Below, in pieces: positions 53,610 to 63,662 of a DNA stretch of 64,000 nucleotides. Origin of the DNA: an uncultured Acetatifactor sp. (lineage in GTDB: Bacteria > Bacillota > Clostridia > Lachnospirales > Lachnospiraceae); assembly GCA_947594835.1 (NCBI GenBank), contig CANQEH010000008.1, positions 1 to 64,000 of the forward strand, given 5' to 3'. The notes beneath the pieces were generated by a model that saw only the letters and a list, made by a program, of their open reading frames with translations, was not told the DNA's origin and searched no databases. A program made the position numbers and the translations under genes. How positions within the stretch are numbered: position 1 is the first letter of the stretch; every line of letters starts with the position of its first letter.

Positions 53610-53673
53610 TTGACATATAATATTATATGGTGTATAGTATGTGCAACAAGCAATATTATATGCCATATAATAT
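53610..53673 (+). promoter_or_regulatory. Promoter and PadR-type operators of the padR operon
   Basis: TTGACA (53610-53615), 17-base spacer, TATAGT (53633-53638). The spacer holds the palindrome ATATAATATTATAT (53615-53628). A second site ATATTATATG-C-CATATAATAT (53653-53673) lies just downstream. ATATGGTGT occurs twice across the -35 and -10. Positioned for autorepression by the PadR protein encoded next. Confidence 0.7.
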
Positions 53674-53694
53674 CTTGGACAGGAGGAGTGCAGT

Positions 53695-54066
53695 ATGACC
53701 TTTAATACAGGCGCAGCCCTTCTGGACGCCATTGTGCTTGCCGTTGTGTCCCAGACCCCCGACGGCACCTATGGGTACAAGATCACCCAGGAGGTCCGGC
53801 AGGTCATCGAGCTGTCGGAGTCAACGCTCTACCCGGTGCTGCGGAGACTGCAGAAAGACGAGTGCCTGGAAGTGTACGACATGGAGTGTGCGGGCAGGAA
53901 CAGACGGTATTACAAGGTGACCAGCAGAGGATGGGCACAGCTGAAGCTCTACGAGAGCGAGTGGCGGCAGTACGCCGAGAAGATCACGGGGCTGTTTGAG
54001 GGACGGATGCAGTTTTCCGCAGACGCAGATGAGAGAAAGGACAGCACAGAGTGCAGGGAGCGGTGA
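53695..54066 (+). CDS. PadR family transcriptional regulator
   Basis: 123 residues. PadR winged helix: LLDAIVLAVVSQTPDGTYGYKI, then LSESTLYPVLRRLQKDECLEVYD, RRYYKVTSRG, then a dimerisation helix. AGGAGG precedes the ATG. Next to a DUF1700 membrane protein and a DUF4097 protein, the common envelope-response trio in Firmicutes. The palindromes over its promoter suggest it controls its own operon. Confidence 0.92.
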   Translation: MTFNTGAALLDAIVLAVVSQTPDGTYGYKITQEVRQVIELSESTLYPVLRRLQKDECLEVYDMECAGRNRRYYKVTSRGWAQLKLYESEWRQYAEKITGLFEGRMQFSADADERKDSTECRER

Positions 54067-54067
54067 A

Positions 54068-54760
54068 ATGGGCAGAGATGAATTTATGAAGCAATTGGAG
54101 CGCTTGCTGCAGAATCTTCCTTCCGCGGAGCGGGAGGCGGCGCTGCAGTACTACAACGATTATTTTGACGACGCCGGGGCGGAGAATGAAAAAGAGGTGA
54201 TCGAGGCGCTGGGGAATCCGGCCCGAGTGGCGGAAAACATCAAGCGGGACTTAAACGGAACAGCCGAGGGAGACCGGGCAAAGGGCGGCAGCCGGGCGCT
54301 GGTGGAATACGGGAAAGATGTGCCGGAGGGCGGCGGGGAAGGCGGCCAGGGCACGGCGGAAAAAAAGAGCGGTTCCACGCTGCCCACCTGGGCCATTGTG
54401 CTTCTTGTGGTGCTTCTGGTTCTGGCTTCCCCGGTTCTTCTGGCCATAGGGGCCAGCGCCCTGGCGATGCTCATCGGCATTGTGGTCACCTGGGCGGCCT
54501 TGATCTTTGCATTTGGCGTGACGGCGCTTGCCCTGCTGGCAGCGTTTGGAGTGCTGGCGGTGGTGGGGATCTGGTGTATAGCGGCTGATCCTTTGATCGG
54601 CGCAGGCGTGATCGGATGCGGTCTGATCTGCGGGGGCGTGGGGCTTTTGTTCTTTCTGCTCACCACAGCCATGGGCGGCATGGCGACCCCTGCCATCTGG
54701 AAGGCGGTCATGGGACTTTTTCGCAAAAAAACACCTGCGAAAGCGCACAAGGGGGTATAA
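54068..54760 (+). CDS. DUF1700 (HAAS-type) membrane protein
   Basis: 230 residues. The N-terminal domain MGRDEFMKQLERLLQNLPSA onward with YYNDYFDDAG and VIEALGNPARVAENI is the HAAS signalling domain of DUF1700. Four hydrophobic helices follow from about residue 115. Predicted to work with PadR and DUF4097 in sensing the envelope. The final residues AKAHKGV are encoded by leader repeat copy D, so the 3' end has been rewritten by the repeat. Starts one base after padR ends. Confidence 0.87.
   Translation: MGRDEFMKQLERLLQNLPSAEREAALQYYNDYFDDAGAENEKEVIEALGNPARVAENIKRDLNGTAEGDRAKGGSRALVEYGKDVPEGGGEGGQGTAEKKSGSTLPTWAIVLLVVLLVLASPVLLAIGASALAMLIGIVVTWAALIFAFGVTALALLAAFGVLAVVGIWCIAADPLIGAGVIGCGLICGGVGLLFFLLTTAMGGMATPAIWKAVMGLFRKKTPAKAHKGV
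54735..54760 (+). repeat. Leader mini-repeat, copy D (3' part)
   Basis: Hairpin TGCG-AAAG-CGCA (54736-54747) then CAAGGGGGTATAAG, almost the same as copy A. It runs directly into the full repeat R1, so two elements stand in tandem and the first forms the end of the DUF1700 gene. Confidence 0.6.
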
Positions 54761-54856
54761 GATTGAAAATTAAAATTTTCAATCGCGAGATTTGTGTCCG
54801 CGCGCTGCTTGACACAAACTCGTTATGCGCAAAGAGCAGCGCGGAAATGAGGTATA
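54759..54856 (+). repeat. 98-bp leader repeat R1
   Basis: Identical over 98 bases to 56020-56117. Parts: palindrome GATTGAAAATT-AA-AATTTTCAATC; TTTGTGTC that can pair with GACACAAA; CGCGCTGCT that can pair with AGCAGCGCG. The last two pairings interleave, so the RNA could switch between them or form a pseudoknot. Ends in GAGGTATA, which serves the DUF4097 start 8 bases later. Confidence 0.85.
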
Positions 54857-54859
54857 GAG

Positions 54860-55858
54860 ATGAAAAAAATGATGAAAATATGCGCCGTGACCGCGGTGGC
54901 GCTGATTGCGCTGGGGATGGTGCTGGCCCAGACGGCAAAAGCGGCGCGGGGCAGCGCCCGGATTTCCCAGGTGGTAGCCCAGGCCACAGACGGGCGTCTG
55001 GACTTGCAGCTGGGAAACGGGCAGAACGGGATCTGGGGCATTTACTGGAACGGCCCGGCAGACTGGGATGGGGCGGAAAGCCATGAGACGGACGTCACCC
55101 ATGAGACGGACAGCCAGCAGCACGGGGAACTGCATCACGGCGAAAGCGCAGGGCAGGCTCCGGCGGGAAGCGAGTCCTTCGACCCGGAGCAGGTGAGAGA
55201 TCTCGCCGTTCAGGCGGGGGGCTGCATCTTTGAAATGGAAACTTCCCCGGACGGGCTCTTTTATGTGACGGCGGAGGGGGTCCGGAAATTCCGGTGCTAT
55301 CTGGAGGAGGGAACTCTGCACATCGAAGCGGAGGACGCCCGGGTGGGCATCGGCATCGACACAAGCGCCATCGGAACCGTCACCCTGTATGCGCCGGAGG
55401 GGCACAGCTATGGGGAGGTGGAGATGGAAGCGGGGGCCGGCACGGTGTATGTAAACGGCCTGAAGGCTGGGGAAGTCTCCCTGGAGGCAGGGGCGGGCGT
55501 CATCGAGGCTAAGGATATCCAGGCCCGGGAGATGGAGCTCTCCGTAGGCGCGGGGCAGATCTCGCTCTACGGGATGGATGTAGAGTCCCTGGATGCGGAG
55601 ACCGGCCTGGGCGAGCTGACCGCCCGGGGCAGGATCGGCGCAGACGCCAGCCTGGCGTGTTCTATGGGAAATATAGAGCTGGAGCTGGAGGGCAGCCAGC
55701 AGGACTTTAACTATCGGCTGGAAGCCGCCGCCGGGGAGATCGAACTGGGGACGGAGCACTGCAGCGGCCTGGCCAGCGAGCGGTGGATCGACAACGGGGC
55801 GGGGAAGACGCTGGAGGCGGAGTGCGCCATGGGCAGCATCCAGATCCTCTTTCAATGA
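54860..55858 (+). CDS. DUF4097 beta-helix protein
   Basis: 332 residues with an N-terminal signal or membrane helix (about 5-30) and a linker rich in His, Glu and Gly. The C-terminal 200 residues repeat the pattern GTVTLYAPEG, GAGTVYVNGLKAGEVSLEAGAGVIEAKDI (shown in shorter segments) and similar strands typical of the DUF4097 parallel beta-solenoid. Partner of DUF1700/PadR in cell-envelope responses. The GAGG of repeat R1 lies 7 bases before the ATG, so its translation signal comes from the repeat. Confidence 0.82.
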   Translation: MKKMMKICAVTAVALIALGMVLAQTAKAARGSARISQVVAQATDGRLDLQLGNGQNGIWGIYWNGPADWDGAESHETDVTHETDSQQHGELHHGESAGQAPAGSESFDPEQVRDLAVQAGGCIFEMETSPDGLFYVTAEGVRKFRCYLEEGTLHIEAEDARVGIGIDTSAIGTVTLYAPEGHSYGEVEMEAGAGTVYVNGLKAGEVSLEAGAGVIEAKDIQAREMELSVGAGQISLYGMDVESLDAETGLGELTARGRIGADASLACSMGNIELELEGSQQDFNYRLEAAAGEIELGTEHCSGLASERWIDNGAGKTLEAECAMGSIQILFQ

Positions 55859-55949
55859 TCCTGCCGCTGGCCCGGTAAAAAAGATGTATTCTGGCACTTT
55901 TCACCATGCCATACTTACCTTATACTGGCGTAAGACAATACAGCCATCC

Positions 55950-56016
55950 CGGAGGGAACGCCGGCGTCAGTACACAAGCCCTCCGCTGATGCGGGAGCCG
56001 CTTCAGGCGGCAGAAG
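55950..56016 (+). promoter_or_regulatory. Alternative hairpins upstream of the ECF S-component gene
   Basis: CGGAGGG (55950-55956) can pair with CCCTCCG (55979-55985), and GCGTCAG (55964-55970) with CTGATGC (55986-55992). The two pairings interleave and the 3' halves touch, so they are probably mutually exclusive. A small hairpin GCCGC/GCGGC follows. It does not match any riboswitch class I know. Confidence 0.35.
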
Positions 56017-56019
56017 GAG

Positions 56020-56117
56020 AAGATTGAAAATTAAAATTTTCAATCGCGAGATTTGTGTCCGCGCGCTGCTTGACACAAACTCGTTATGCGCAAAGAGCAG
56101 CGCGGAAATGAGGTATA
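56020..56117 (+). repeat. 98-bp leader repeat R2
   Basis: Exact copy of R1 (54759-54856), same orientation, 1261 bases apart. Ends in GAGGTATA 3 bases before the ATG of the ECF transporter gene and supplies its ribosome binding site. Confidence 0.85.
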
Positions 56118-56120
56118 AGC

Positions 56121-57086
56121 ATGGGAAAAGGAAAGAACCAGGAAAAAGAAAAGGATCAGGATAAGAAGCAGGACAGAAAGCAGGAAAAGAAAAAGAGCTA
56201 CGGGTTATTGGTGATCGGCGCGGTGCTTTTGCTGGCAGGGCTTTTGGCCGCGGTGCTCACCTATCACAGCAGCTACCGCGCCTCCCTGGAGACGGGAAGC
56301 GCCTTAAGCGACGTAAAGGAGAAGATAAGCGCCGTCAAGGAGGGCGGGGCGGAAGGAGACTTAAACGCCCTGCAGGAGCAGGCGGATCAGCTGTCCACCG
56401 AAAAACTGGCGCAGGAGCGGCCCTACTCTTACAGCCTGATCGCGGTGTTTTTTGCGGTGCTGCTCACCGGGAAGGGCATTGTCAATGCGGTGTTTGGAAG
56501 AACCGCCGTCTCCTTCGACGTGAAGCGGCTGGCCATGGCAGGCCTTCTGGCGGCCTTGTGCTACATCGGGTTTGCGGTCTTTAAGATTGACATCCCTGTG
56601 GGGACGGAGAAGACCTCCTTCCACTTCGGGAATGTGTTCTGTGTGCTGGCGGCGCTTTTGCTGGGCGGTTACTGGGGAGGGCTTGCCGGTGCGGTGGGCA
56701 TGACCATCGGGGATCTGACCACTTCCTATGTGACCAGCGCCCCCAAAACCTTTCTGTTAAAGCTCTGCATCGGCCTGATCGTGGGGCTGGTGGCGCACAG
56801 GGTCTTCAAGCTCTCCAAGGACCACTCCGGCCGGTATGTGACCGGCGCCGTCATCGTTTCCTGCGTATGCGGCATGGCCTTCAACGTGGTGGCAGATCCG
56901 GTGGTGGGATATTTTTACAAGACCTATCTGCTGGGCGTGCCCCAGAGCGTGGCCTCCGCCCTGGCAAAGATCGCCACGGTGACCACTGCCGTCAACGCGG
57001 TGGTGGCGGTGGTGGCGGCCTCCGTCTTTTATCTGGCCCTGCGCCCCGCCCTGCGCAAAGCCGGGCTGTTTCCCGACGCCGTGTAA
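56121..57086 (+). CDS. ECF transporter S component
   Basis: 321 residues. A Lys/Glu/Gln/Asp-rich N-terminus (about 1-27), one helix, a coiled stretch to about 90, then six helices forming the substrate-binding S unit (FDVKRLAMAGLLAALCYIGFAVF, FHFGNVFCVLAALLLGGYWGGLAGAVGMTIGDL in pieces). ECF S units bind vitamins or trace metals and use a shared EcfAA'T motor, not seen in this window. The N-terminal extra helix and charged tail are unusual additions. Substrate unknown; similarity to FmnP/folate-type S units is general. Confidence 0.83.
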   Translation: MGKGKNQEKEKDQDKKQDRKQEKKKSYGLLVIGAVLLLAGLLAAVLTYHSSYRASLETGSALSDVKEKISAVKEGGAEGDLNALQEQADQLSTEKLAQERPYSYSLIAVFFAVLLTGKGIVNAVFGRTAVSFDVKRLAMAGLLAALCYIGFAVFKIDIPVGTEKTSFHFGNVFCVLAALLLGGYWGGLAGAVGMTIGDLTTSYVTSAPKTFLLKLCIGLIVGLVAHRVFKLSKDHSGRYVTGAVIVSCVCGMAFNVVADPVVGYFYKTYLLGVPQSVASALAKIATVTTAVNAVVAVVAASVFYLALRPALRKAGLFPDAV

Positions 57087-57093
57087 ATTTTGC

Positions 57094-57123
57094 TTGACAA
57101 AGAGGGCTCCGATGGACTATATT
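57094..57123 (+). promoter_or_regulatory. Promoter of the valS operon
   Basis: Consensus TTGACA (57094-57099) and TATATT (57118-57123), 18-base spacer, just upstream of the T-box leader. Confidence 0.7.
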
Positions 57124-57189
57124 CAAACTGTCCAGAGCCCGCCGCTGTAAGGAGCGACGATTTCAGGCGGTTTTTCTATCACACCGCAT

Positions 57190-57521
57190 GGATCTGGACG
57201 AAAAAGAGAAAAAGGCCAGGACGGAGAGGAGTACGTTTTACCGCCTGTCAGAGAGAGCGGCTGCCTGCGGGCGCTGAGAGGCCGCTTCAGGAAAGGGATG
57301 CGGAAGGTAGCTCCCGAGCCGGAGGATCCAGACCCGGCCCTTTGCCGGACAGCCCAGGAGGCTGCGAAAGGGGCGTGTGTAAGTCTTCACGGTCTATCCC
57401 CGTTATCGGATAGGACTTTGTAAGAAGTCGCAGAAGGCGGCTTGCCGTGAGGCAGGCTGCGAACAAAGGTGGTACCGCGTTTCTGACGCCCTTTGCCGGG
57501 ATGCCCGGCAGAGGGCTTTTT
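57190..57521 (+). promoter_or_regulatory. T-box leader of valS
   Basis: Stem I marks AGTACG (from 57230) and GAGAGAGC (57251-57258) are present, and the T-box core AAAGGTGGTACCGCG lies at 57465-57479. A terminator follows: GCCCTTTGCCGGG (57488-57500) pairs with CCCGGCAGAGGGC (57504-57516), then TTTTT. Uncharged tRNA-Val should favour the antiterminator. I could not fix the specifier codon by eye with certainty. A smaller terminator-like hairpin (about 57139-57177) precedes it. Confidence 0.88.
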
Positions 57522-57586
57522 GCTGTGCCGGAAGGAAGGGCCAGCCCGCGGGCGCAGAGAAGGAAAAGAAAGAGAGGAACAGGGAA

Positions 57587-60247
<2,661 letters not shown>

Positions 60248-60260
60248 AGGGCGGCAGACA

Positions 60261-61595
60261 TTGGAAAAGCGGAGCATTACAACCTTTGAGGAGGCGGCGG
60301 CGTACTTAAACGAGACGCCCCGCTTCACCACAAAACATGATCTGGGTCAGACCAGGGCATTTTTGGAGGGCCTGGGCTGTCATCAGGGAAAAATGCAGGT
60401 GATCCATGTGGCGGGCACAAACGGGAAGGGTTCCGTTTGTGCCTATCTGCGCTGTATCCTGGAGGCGGCGGGGTATCGGACGGCCCTGTTTACTTCCCCC
60501 CATCTGGTGGATATCCGGGAGCGGTTTGTGGTGGATGGGGAGGCAATTTCCCGGGAGGATTTTCTCAGGATCTTTCTGGCCATCTACGAAAGGCTTCCCT
60601 GGCAGGCGCTGCAGGCGGGGGATAAAGACGCTTACCACCCGTCCTTTTTTGAGTACCTGTTTCTGATGGCCATGGTGTATTTTGGCGAAAAGCAGCCGGA
60701 TTACTGCATTTTGGAGACGGGTCTGGGCGGCAGGCTGGATGCCACCAACGCCCTGCCCCGTAAGGCTCTCTGCGTGGTCACCCGCATCGGCCTGGATCAC
60801 ACGGCGTACCTGGGGGACACCCCGGAACAGATCGCGGCGGAGAAAGCGGGGATCTTCCGGGAGGGCGTACCGGCGGTGTGCTGGGACACAAGCCCCGGCA
60901 CCAGGGAGGTGTTTTGCCGGGCGGCGGCAGATCTTGGAAGTCCCTTGGTATTTGTGTCGAAAGAGGACTATACATTTGGAAAATTTATAAATAAAACCAT
61001 TGATTTTTCCCTGGGCACTGGGTATTATGGTTATATTAGCCTTACCTTGCACACCGAGGCCCTCTATCAGATGGAAAACGCGGCGCTGGCGGTGCGGGCC
61101 ATCGAGGTTCTGGACGGCGGCAGGCATATCGCCAGACAGCAGATTCAGGACGGCGTTTCTGCCTGCTTCTGGGCGGGGCGGATGGAGGAAGTGCTGCCCG
61201 GGGTGTATGTGGACGGCGCCCACAACGCAGACGGCATCCGCGCCTTTTTGGAGTCTGTGGCCATGGACGGCCTTGGGGACGGGGGAGGAAAGAGAAGCCT
61301 CCTGTTCGGCGCGGCAAAGGACAAAGATTACGAGAGCATGATAAAAGCCCTGGCGGAGTCGGGGCTGTTTGGCAGGATCGCCGCCGCGCCCCTGCGGACG
61401 GAGCGGGGATTGGACGAGGGGACGTTAAAAGGGCTGTTTACCCGGTATGCGGGGGACTGCGCCGCCTATCCCGACGTGCCGTCGGCTTTCAAAAGCCTGC
61501 TTGCGGCGCGGCAGCCGGGGGAGCGCCTCTATGTGGCGGGGAGCCTGTATCTGGCGGGCGAAATAAAGGAGTTGACCGGAAATGATAAATTTTGA
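60261..61595 (+). CDS. folC: Folylpolyglutamate synthase/dihydrofolate synthase
   Basis: 444-residue Mur ligase-like enzyme that adds glutamate to folates. ATP loop VAGTNGKGSVCAYL, the folate-binding FTSPHLVDIRERF, ETGLGGRLDATN, the HTAYLGDT segment and VDGAHNADGIRAF are all present. It starts with TTG at 60261, preceded by GGGCGG; no ATG gives a complete N-terminus. The valS-folC order is common in Firmicutes. Its end overlaps a small ORF by 14 bases. Confidence 0.95.
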   Translation: MEKRSITTFEEAAAYLNETPRFTTKHDLGQTRAFLEGLGCHQGKMQVIHVAGTNGKGSVCAYLRCILEAAGYRTALFTSPHLVDIRERFVVDGEAISREDFLRIFLAIYERLPWQALQAGDKDAYHPSFFEYLFLMAMVYFGEKQPDYCILETGLGGRLDATNALPRKALCVVTRIGLDHTAYLGDTPEQIAAEKAGIFREGVPAVCWDTSPGTREVFCRAAADLGSPLVFVSKEDYTFGKFINKTIDFSLGTGYYGYISLTLHTEALYQMENAALAVRAIEVLDGGRHIARQQIQDGVSACFWAGRMEEVLPGVYVDGAHNADGIRAFLESVAMDGLGDGGGKRSLLFGAAKDKDYESMIKALAESGLFGRIAAAPLRTERGLDEGTLKGLFTRYAGDCAAYPDVPSAFKSLLAARQPGERLYVAGSLYLAGEIKELTGNDKF

Positions 61596-61737
61596 GGAAG
61601 AATTGAAGAAATTCCATCCCAGCCTGGAGGTGGAGGATGCAGAGGACGCCATCTATAACCAGGACCTGACCGATATGGCAGACCTGTTAGTCAAGATGCT
61701 GAAGGAGTCAGAGGAAAAATCAAATGAGGTGTCATAA
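61582..61737 (+). CDS. Small acidic protein between folC and the TPR gene
   Basis: 51 residues, MINFEEELKKFHPSLEVEDA onward, ending EESEEKSNEVS-like (acidic, helical; sequence paraphrased at the end). Starts within folC (GACCGGAA upstream) and its stop overlaps the start of the TPR gene (TAATG). The tight coupling on both sides and the clean coding pattern support it as a real gene. No known family; it might be an adaptor for the TPR protein. Confidence 0.62.
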   Translation: MINFEEELKKFHPSLEVEDAEDAIYNQDLTDMADLLVKMLKESEEKSNEVS

Positions 61738-63146
61738 TGTTTTGTTATAACTGCGGATGCCATTTATCGGAGCATGATTTCTGCACGGCCTGCGGGGCGG
61801 ACGTCTCCCTGTATAAAAAAATCCTCCGCGTCTCCAATCTGTTTTACAACGAAGGGCTGGAAAAGGCGGGGGTGAGGGATCTGTCGGGCGCCATCACCAG
61901 CCTGCGGCAGAGCTTAAAATTCAACAAGAACAATATCGACGCCCGCAACCTTCTGGGGCTTTTGTATTTCGAGACGGGGGAAGTGGTGGCGGCCTTGAGC
62001 GAGTGGGTCATCAGCAAGAACCTGCGCCCGGAGAAAAACATTGCGGACGATTACATCAACCGCCTGCAGTCCAACGCCTCCCGGCTGGAGTCCATCAACC
62101 AGACCATCAAGAAATACAATCAGGCGCTGGTGTACTGTATGCAGGACAGCAAGGATCTGGCTGTCATCCAGCTAAAGAAAGTGCTCTCGCTAAATCCCAG
62201 GTTCATCCGGGCCCATCAGCTTCTGGCCCTCTTGTATATGGACAGCGAGGAGTGGGAGCGGGCGGAGCGGGAACTGAAAAAGTGTGTGGACATCGACCGG
62301 AACAACACCCAGACCCTCCGCTACTTAAGGGAAGTAGAGCTGATGCTGGCGCCGGACGAGGCGGTGAAACAGCCTGCCCGGAAGAAAAAGGACGAGGCCG
62401 TCCGCTACCAGAGCGACAACGAGGTCATCATCCAGCCGCTGAACATGAAGGAGCCCAAGAGAAGCGGCGCGTCTACCCTGGTAAACTTAGGTTTGGGCAT
62501 TTTGATCGGCCTGGCCGCCACCTATTTCCTGCTGGTGCCTTCCGCCGCCTCCAACGCCAGGAATGAGGCCCAGGAGACGATCACCCAGATCAGCAACGAG
62601 TCGGACGCCAAGACCATCACCATCCAGGAGCTGGAGGCGGAGGTGGAGAAGCTGACGCGGGAGACGGAAGGCTTAAACCAGCAGCTGGACGGCTATGTGG
62701 GGGAAGACGGCACCCTGGCCGTGATCGACAGCCTGTTAGATACGGCGGCCTCCTATCTGGAAACCCAGGATGTGGGCGCTGCTGCGGCCAGCCTGGAGAG
62801 CCTTGCCCAGTCCGTGGACATCGAGGAGGCCTCCCAGAGCTTCCAGGATCTCTACCATATGCTGCTTACCACCATCGGGCCGGAGGTGTCCAAGACCTAT
62901 TATGACGAGGGAAGCAGCGCGTTCCAGGCAAACGACTTTGCCGCCGCCATCGAGAGCTTTTCCAGGGCGGTGTACTACGACGCGGCCAATATCAACGCGC
63001 AGTTTTACCTGGCCCGGGCCTATGACCGGAACGGTGATACGAAGGAGGCCATTGCGGCTTACGGGAAAGTGATAGAGCTGTTCCCGGGCACCACCAGCGC
63101 CAGGAGCGCAAAACAGTATCAGGACGCTTTACAGGCCCAGCAATAG
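61737..63146 (+). CDS. Zinc-ribbon TPR membrane protein
   Basis: 469 residues. N-terminal zinc ribbon CYNCGCHLSEHDFCTACG, four or so TPR units to about residue 205, one membrane helix (about 245-263), a coiled coil (EAQETITQISNESDAKTI and following), and a second TPR set at the C-terminus (FQANDFAAAIESFSRAVYYD). It thus has protein-binding repeats on both sides of the membrane. Placed between folC and the spoIIA operon, a position suggesting a general envelope or sporulation scaffold; role not known. Confidence 0.8.
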   Translation: MFCYNCGCHLSEHDFCTACGADVSLYKKILRVSNLFYNEGLEKAGVRDLSGAITSLRQSLKFNKNNIDARNLLGLLYFETGEVVAALSEWVISKNLRPEKNIADDYINRLQSNASRLESINQTIKKYNQALVYCMQDSKDLAVIQLKKVLSLNPRFIRAHQLLALLYMDSEEWERAERELKKCVDIDRNNTQTLRYLREVELMLAPDEAVKQPARKKKDEAVRYQSDNEVIIQPLNMKEPKRSGASTLVNLGLGILIGLAATYFLLVPSAASNARNEAQETITQISNESDAKTITIQELEAEVEKLTRETEGLNQQLDGYVGEDGTLAVIDSLLDTAASYLETQDVGAAAASLESLAQSVDIEEASQSFQDLYHMLLTTIGPEVSKTYYDEGSSAFQANDFAAAIESFSRAVYYDAANINAQFYLARAYDRNGDTKEAIAAYGKVIELFPGTTSARSAKQYQDALQAQQ

Positions 63147-63180
63147 CGAAAACAACAAAAGAAACCAGATGTACGAAAGA

Positions 63181-63217
63181 AAAGAACCTGTCAGAAGTGA
63201 TGGGTTCTTTCTTAATT
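63181..63217 (+). terminator. Rho-independent terminator before spoIIA
   Basis: AAAGAACC (63181-63188) pairs with GGTTCTTT (63203-63210), followed by CTTAATTTT. Right after it a 10-bp unit TTTGTACATA occurs twice in tandem (63217-63236). Confidence 0.65.
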
Positions 63218-63289
63218 TTGTACATATTTGTACATATTATTTTTTTCAAGCCATCGCGCTGTCTTCTGTCAGGAAAAGGAGGGTGTCAT

Positions 63290-63607
63290 ATGGATCAGAT
63301 CATGGAGGAGGACTTCCGGGTGATCGACAATTGCCTGATCATCCGGCTGCCGGAGGAGGTAGACCACCATCAGGCGGGTTACATCAGCGAAAATGCGGAC
63401 AAGCATCTTCTGCGGAAGGAGGTGCGCCATGTGGTGTTTGACTTTGAGAACACCCGGTTTATGGATTCGTCGGGAATCGGGATTATCATGGGGCGCTACC
63501 GCAAGATATCCTGCTTTGGCGGGCGGGTTTACGCCATTCACGCAGACAGCCAGATACAGCGGATCTTCAAGGTGTCGGGGCTGCACAAGATCGTAGAAAT
63601 CATGTGA
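63290..63607 (+). CDS. spoIIAA: Anti-sigma F factor antagonist
   Basis: 105-residue STAS-domain protein. The phosphorylation site is in FMDSSGIGIIMGRY, matching SpoIIAA. In sporulating Firmicutes, unphosphorylated SpoIIAA releases sigma F from SpoIIAB in the forespore. AAGGAGG precedes ATG 63290; the open frame upstream crosses the terminator and is not coding. First gene of the spoIIA operon. Confidence 0.95.
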   Translation: MDQIMEEDFRVIDNCLIIRLPEEVDHHQAGYISENADKHLLRKEVRHVVFDFENTRFMDSSGIGIIMGRYRKISCFGGRVYAIHADSQIQRIFKVSGLHKIVEIM

Positions 63608-63662
63608 AGAATCAAATTTGGAAGGGACGCCTGCGGAAGCGGGCAGGAGGGAAAGATTGAAA

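Noticed and set aside
53996-54067. Earlier start for the DUF1700 gene
   Set aside because: It would overlap padR by 70 bases; MGRDEFMKQLE at 54068 is the normal family N-terminus.
55950-55992. H-type pseudoknot upstream of the ECF gene
   Set aside because: With no linker between the 3' halves and only seven bases to span both helices, simultaneous pairing looks sterically poor; alternative hairpins are more likely.
57139-57177. Hairpin before the T-box as a separate terminator
   Set aside because: The stem has a two-base bulge and could equally be part of the leader fold; not enough evidence for a separate feature.
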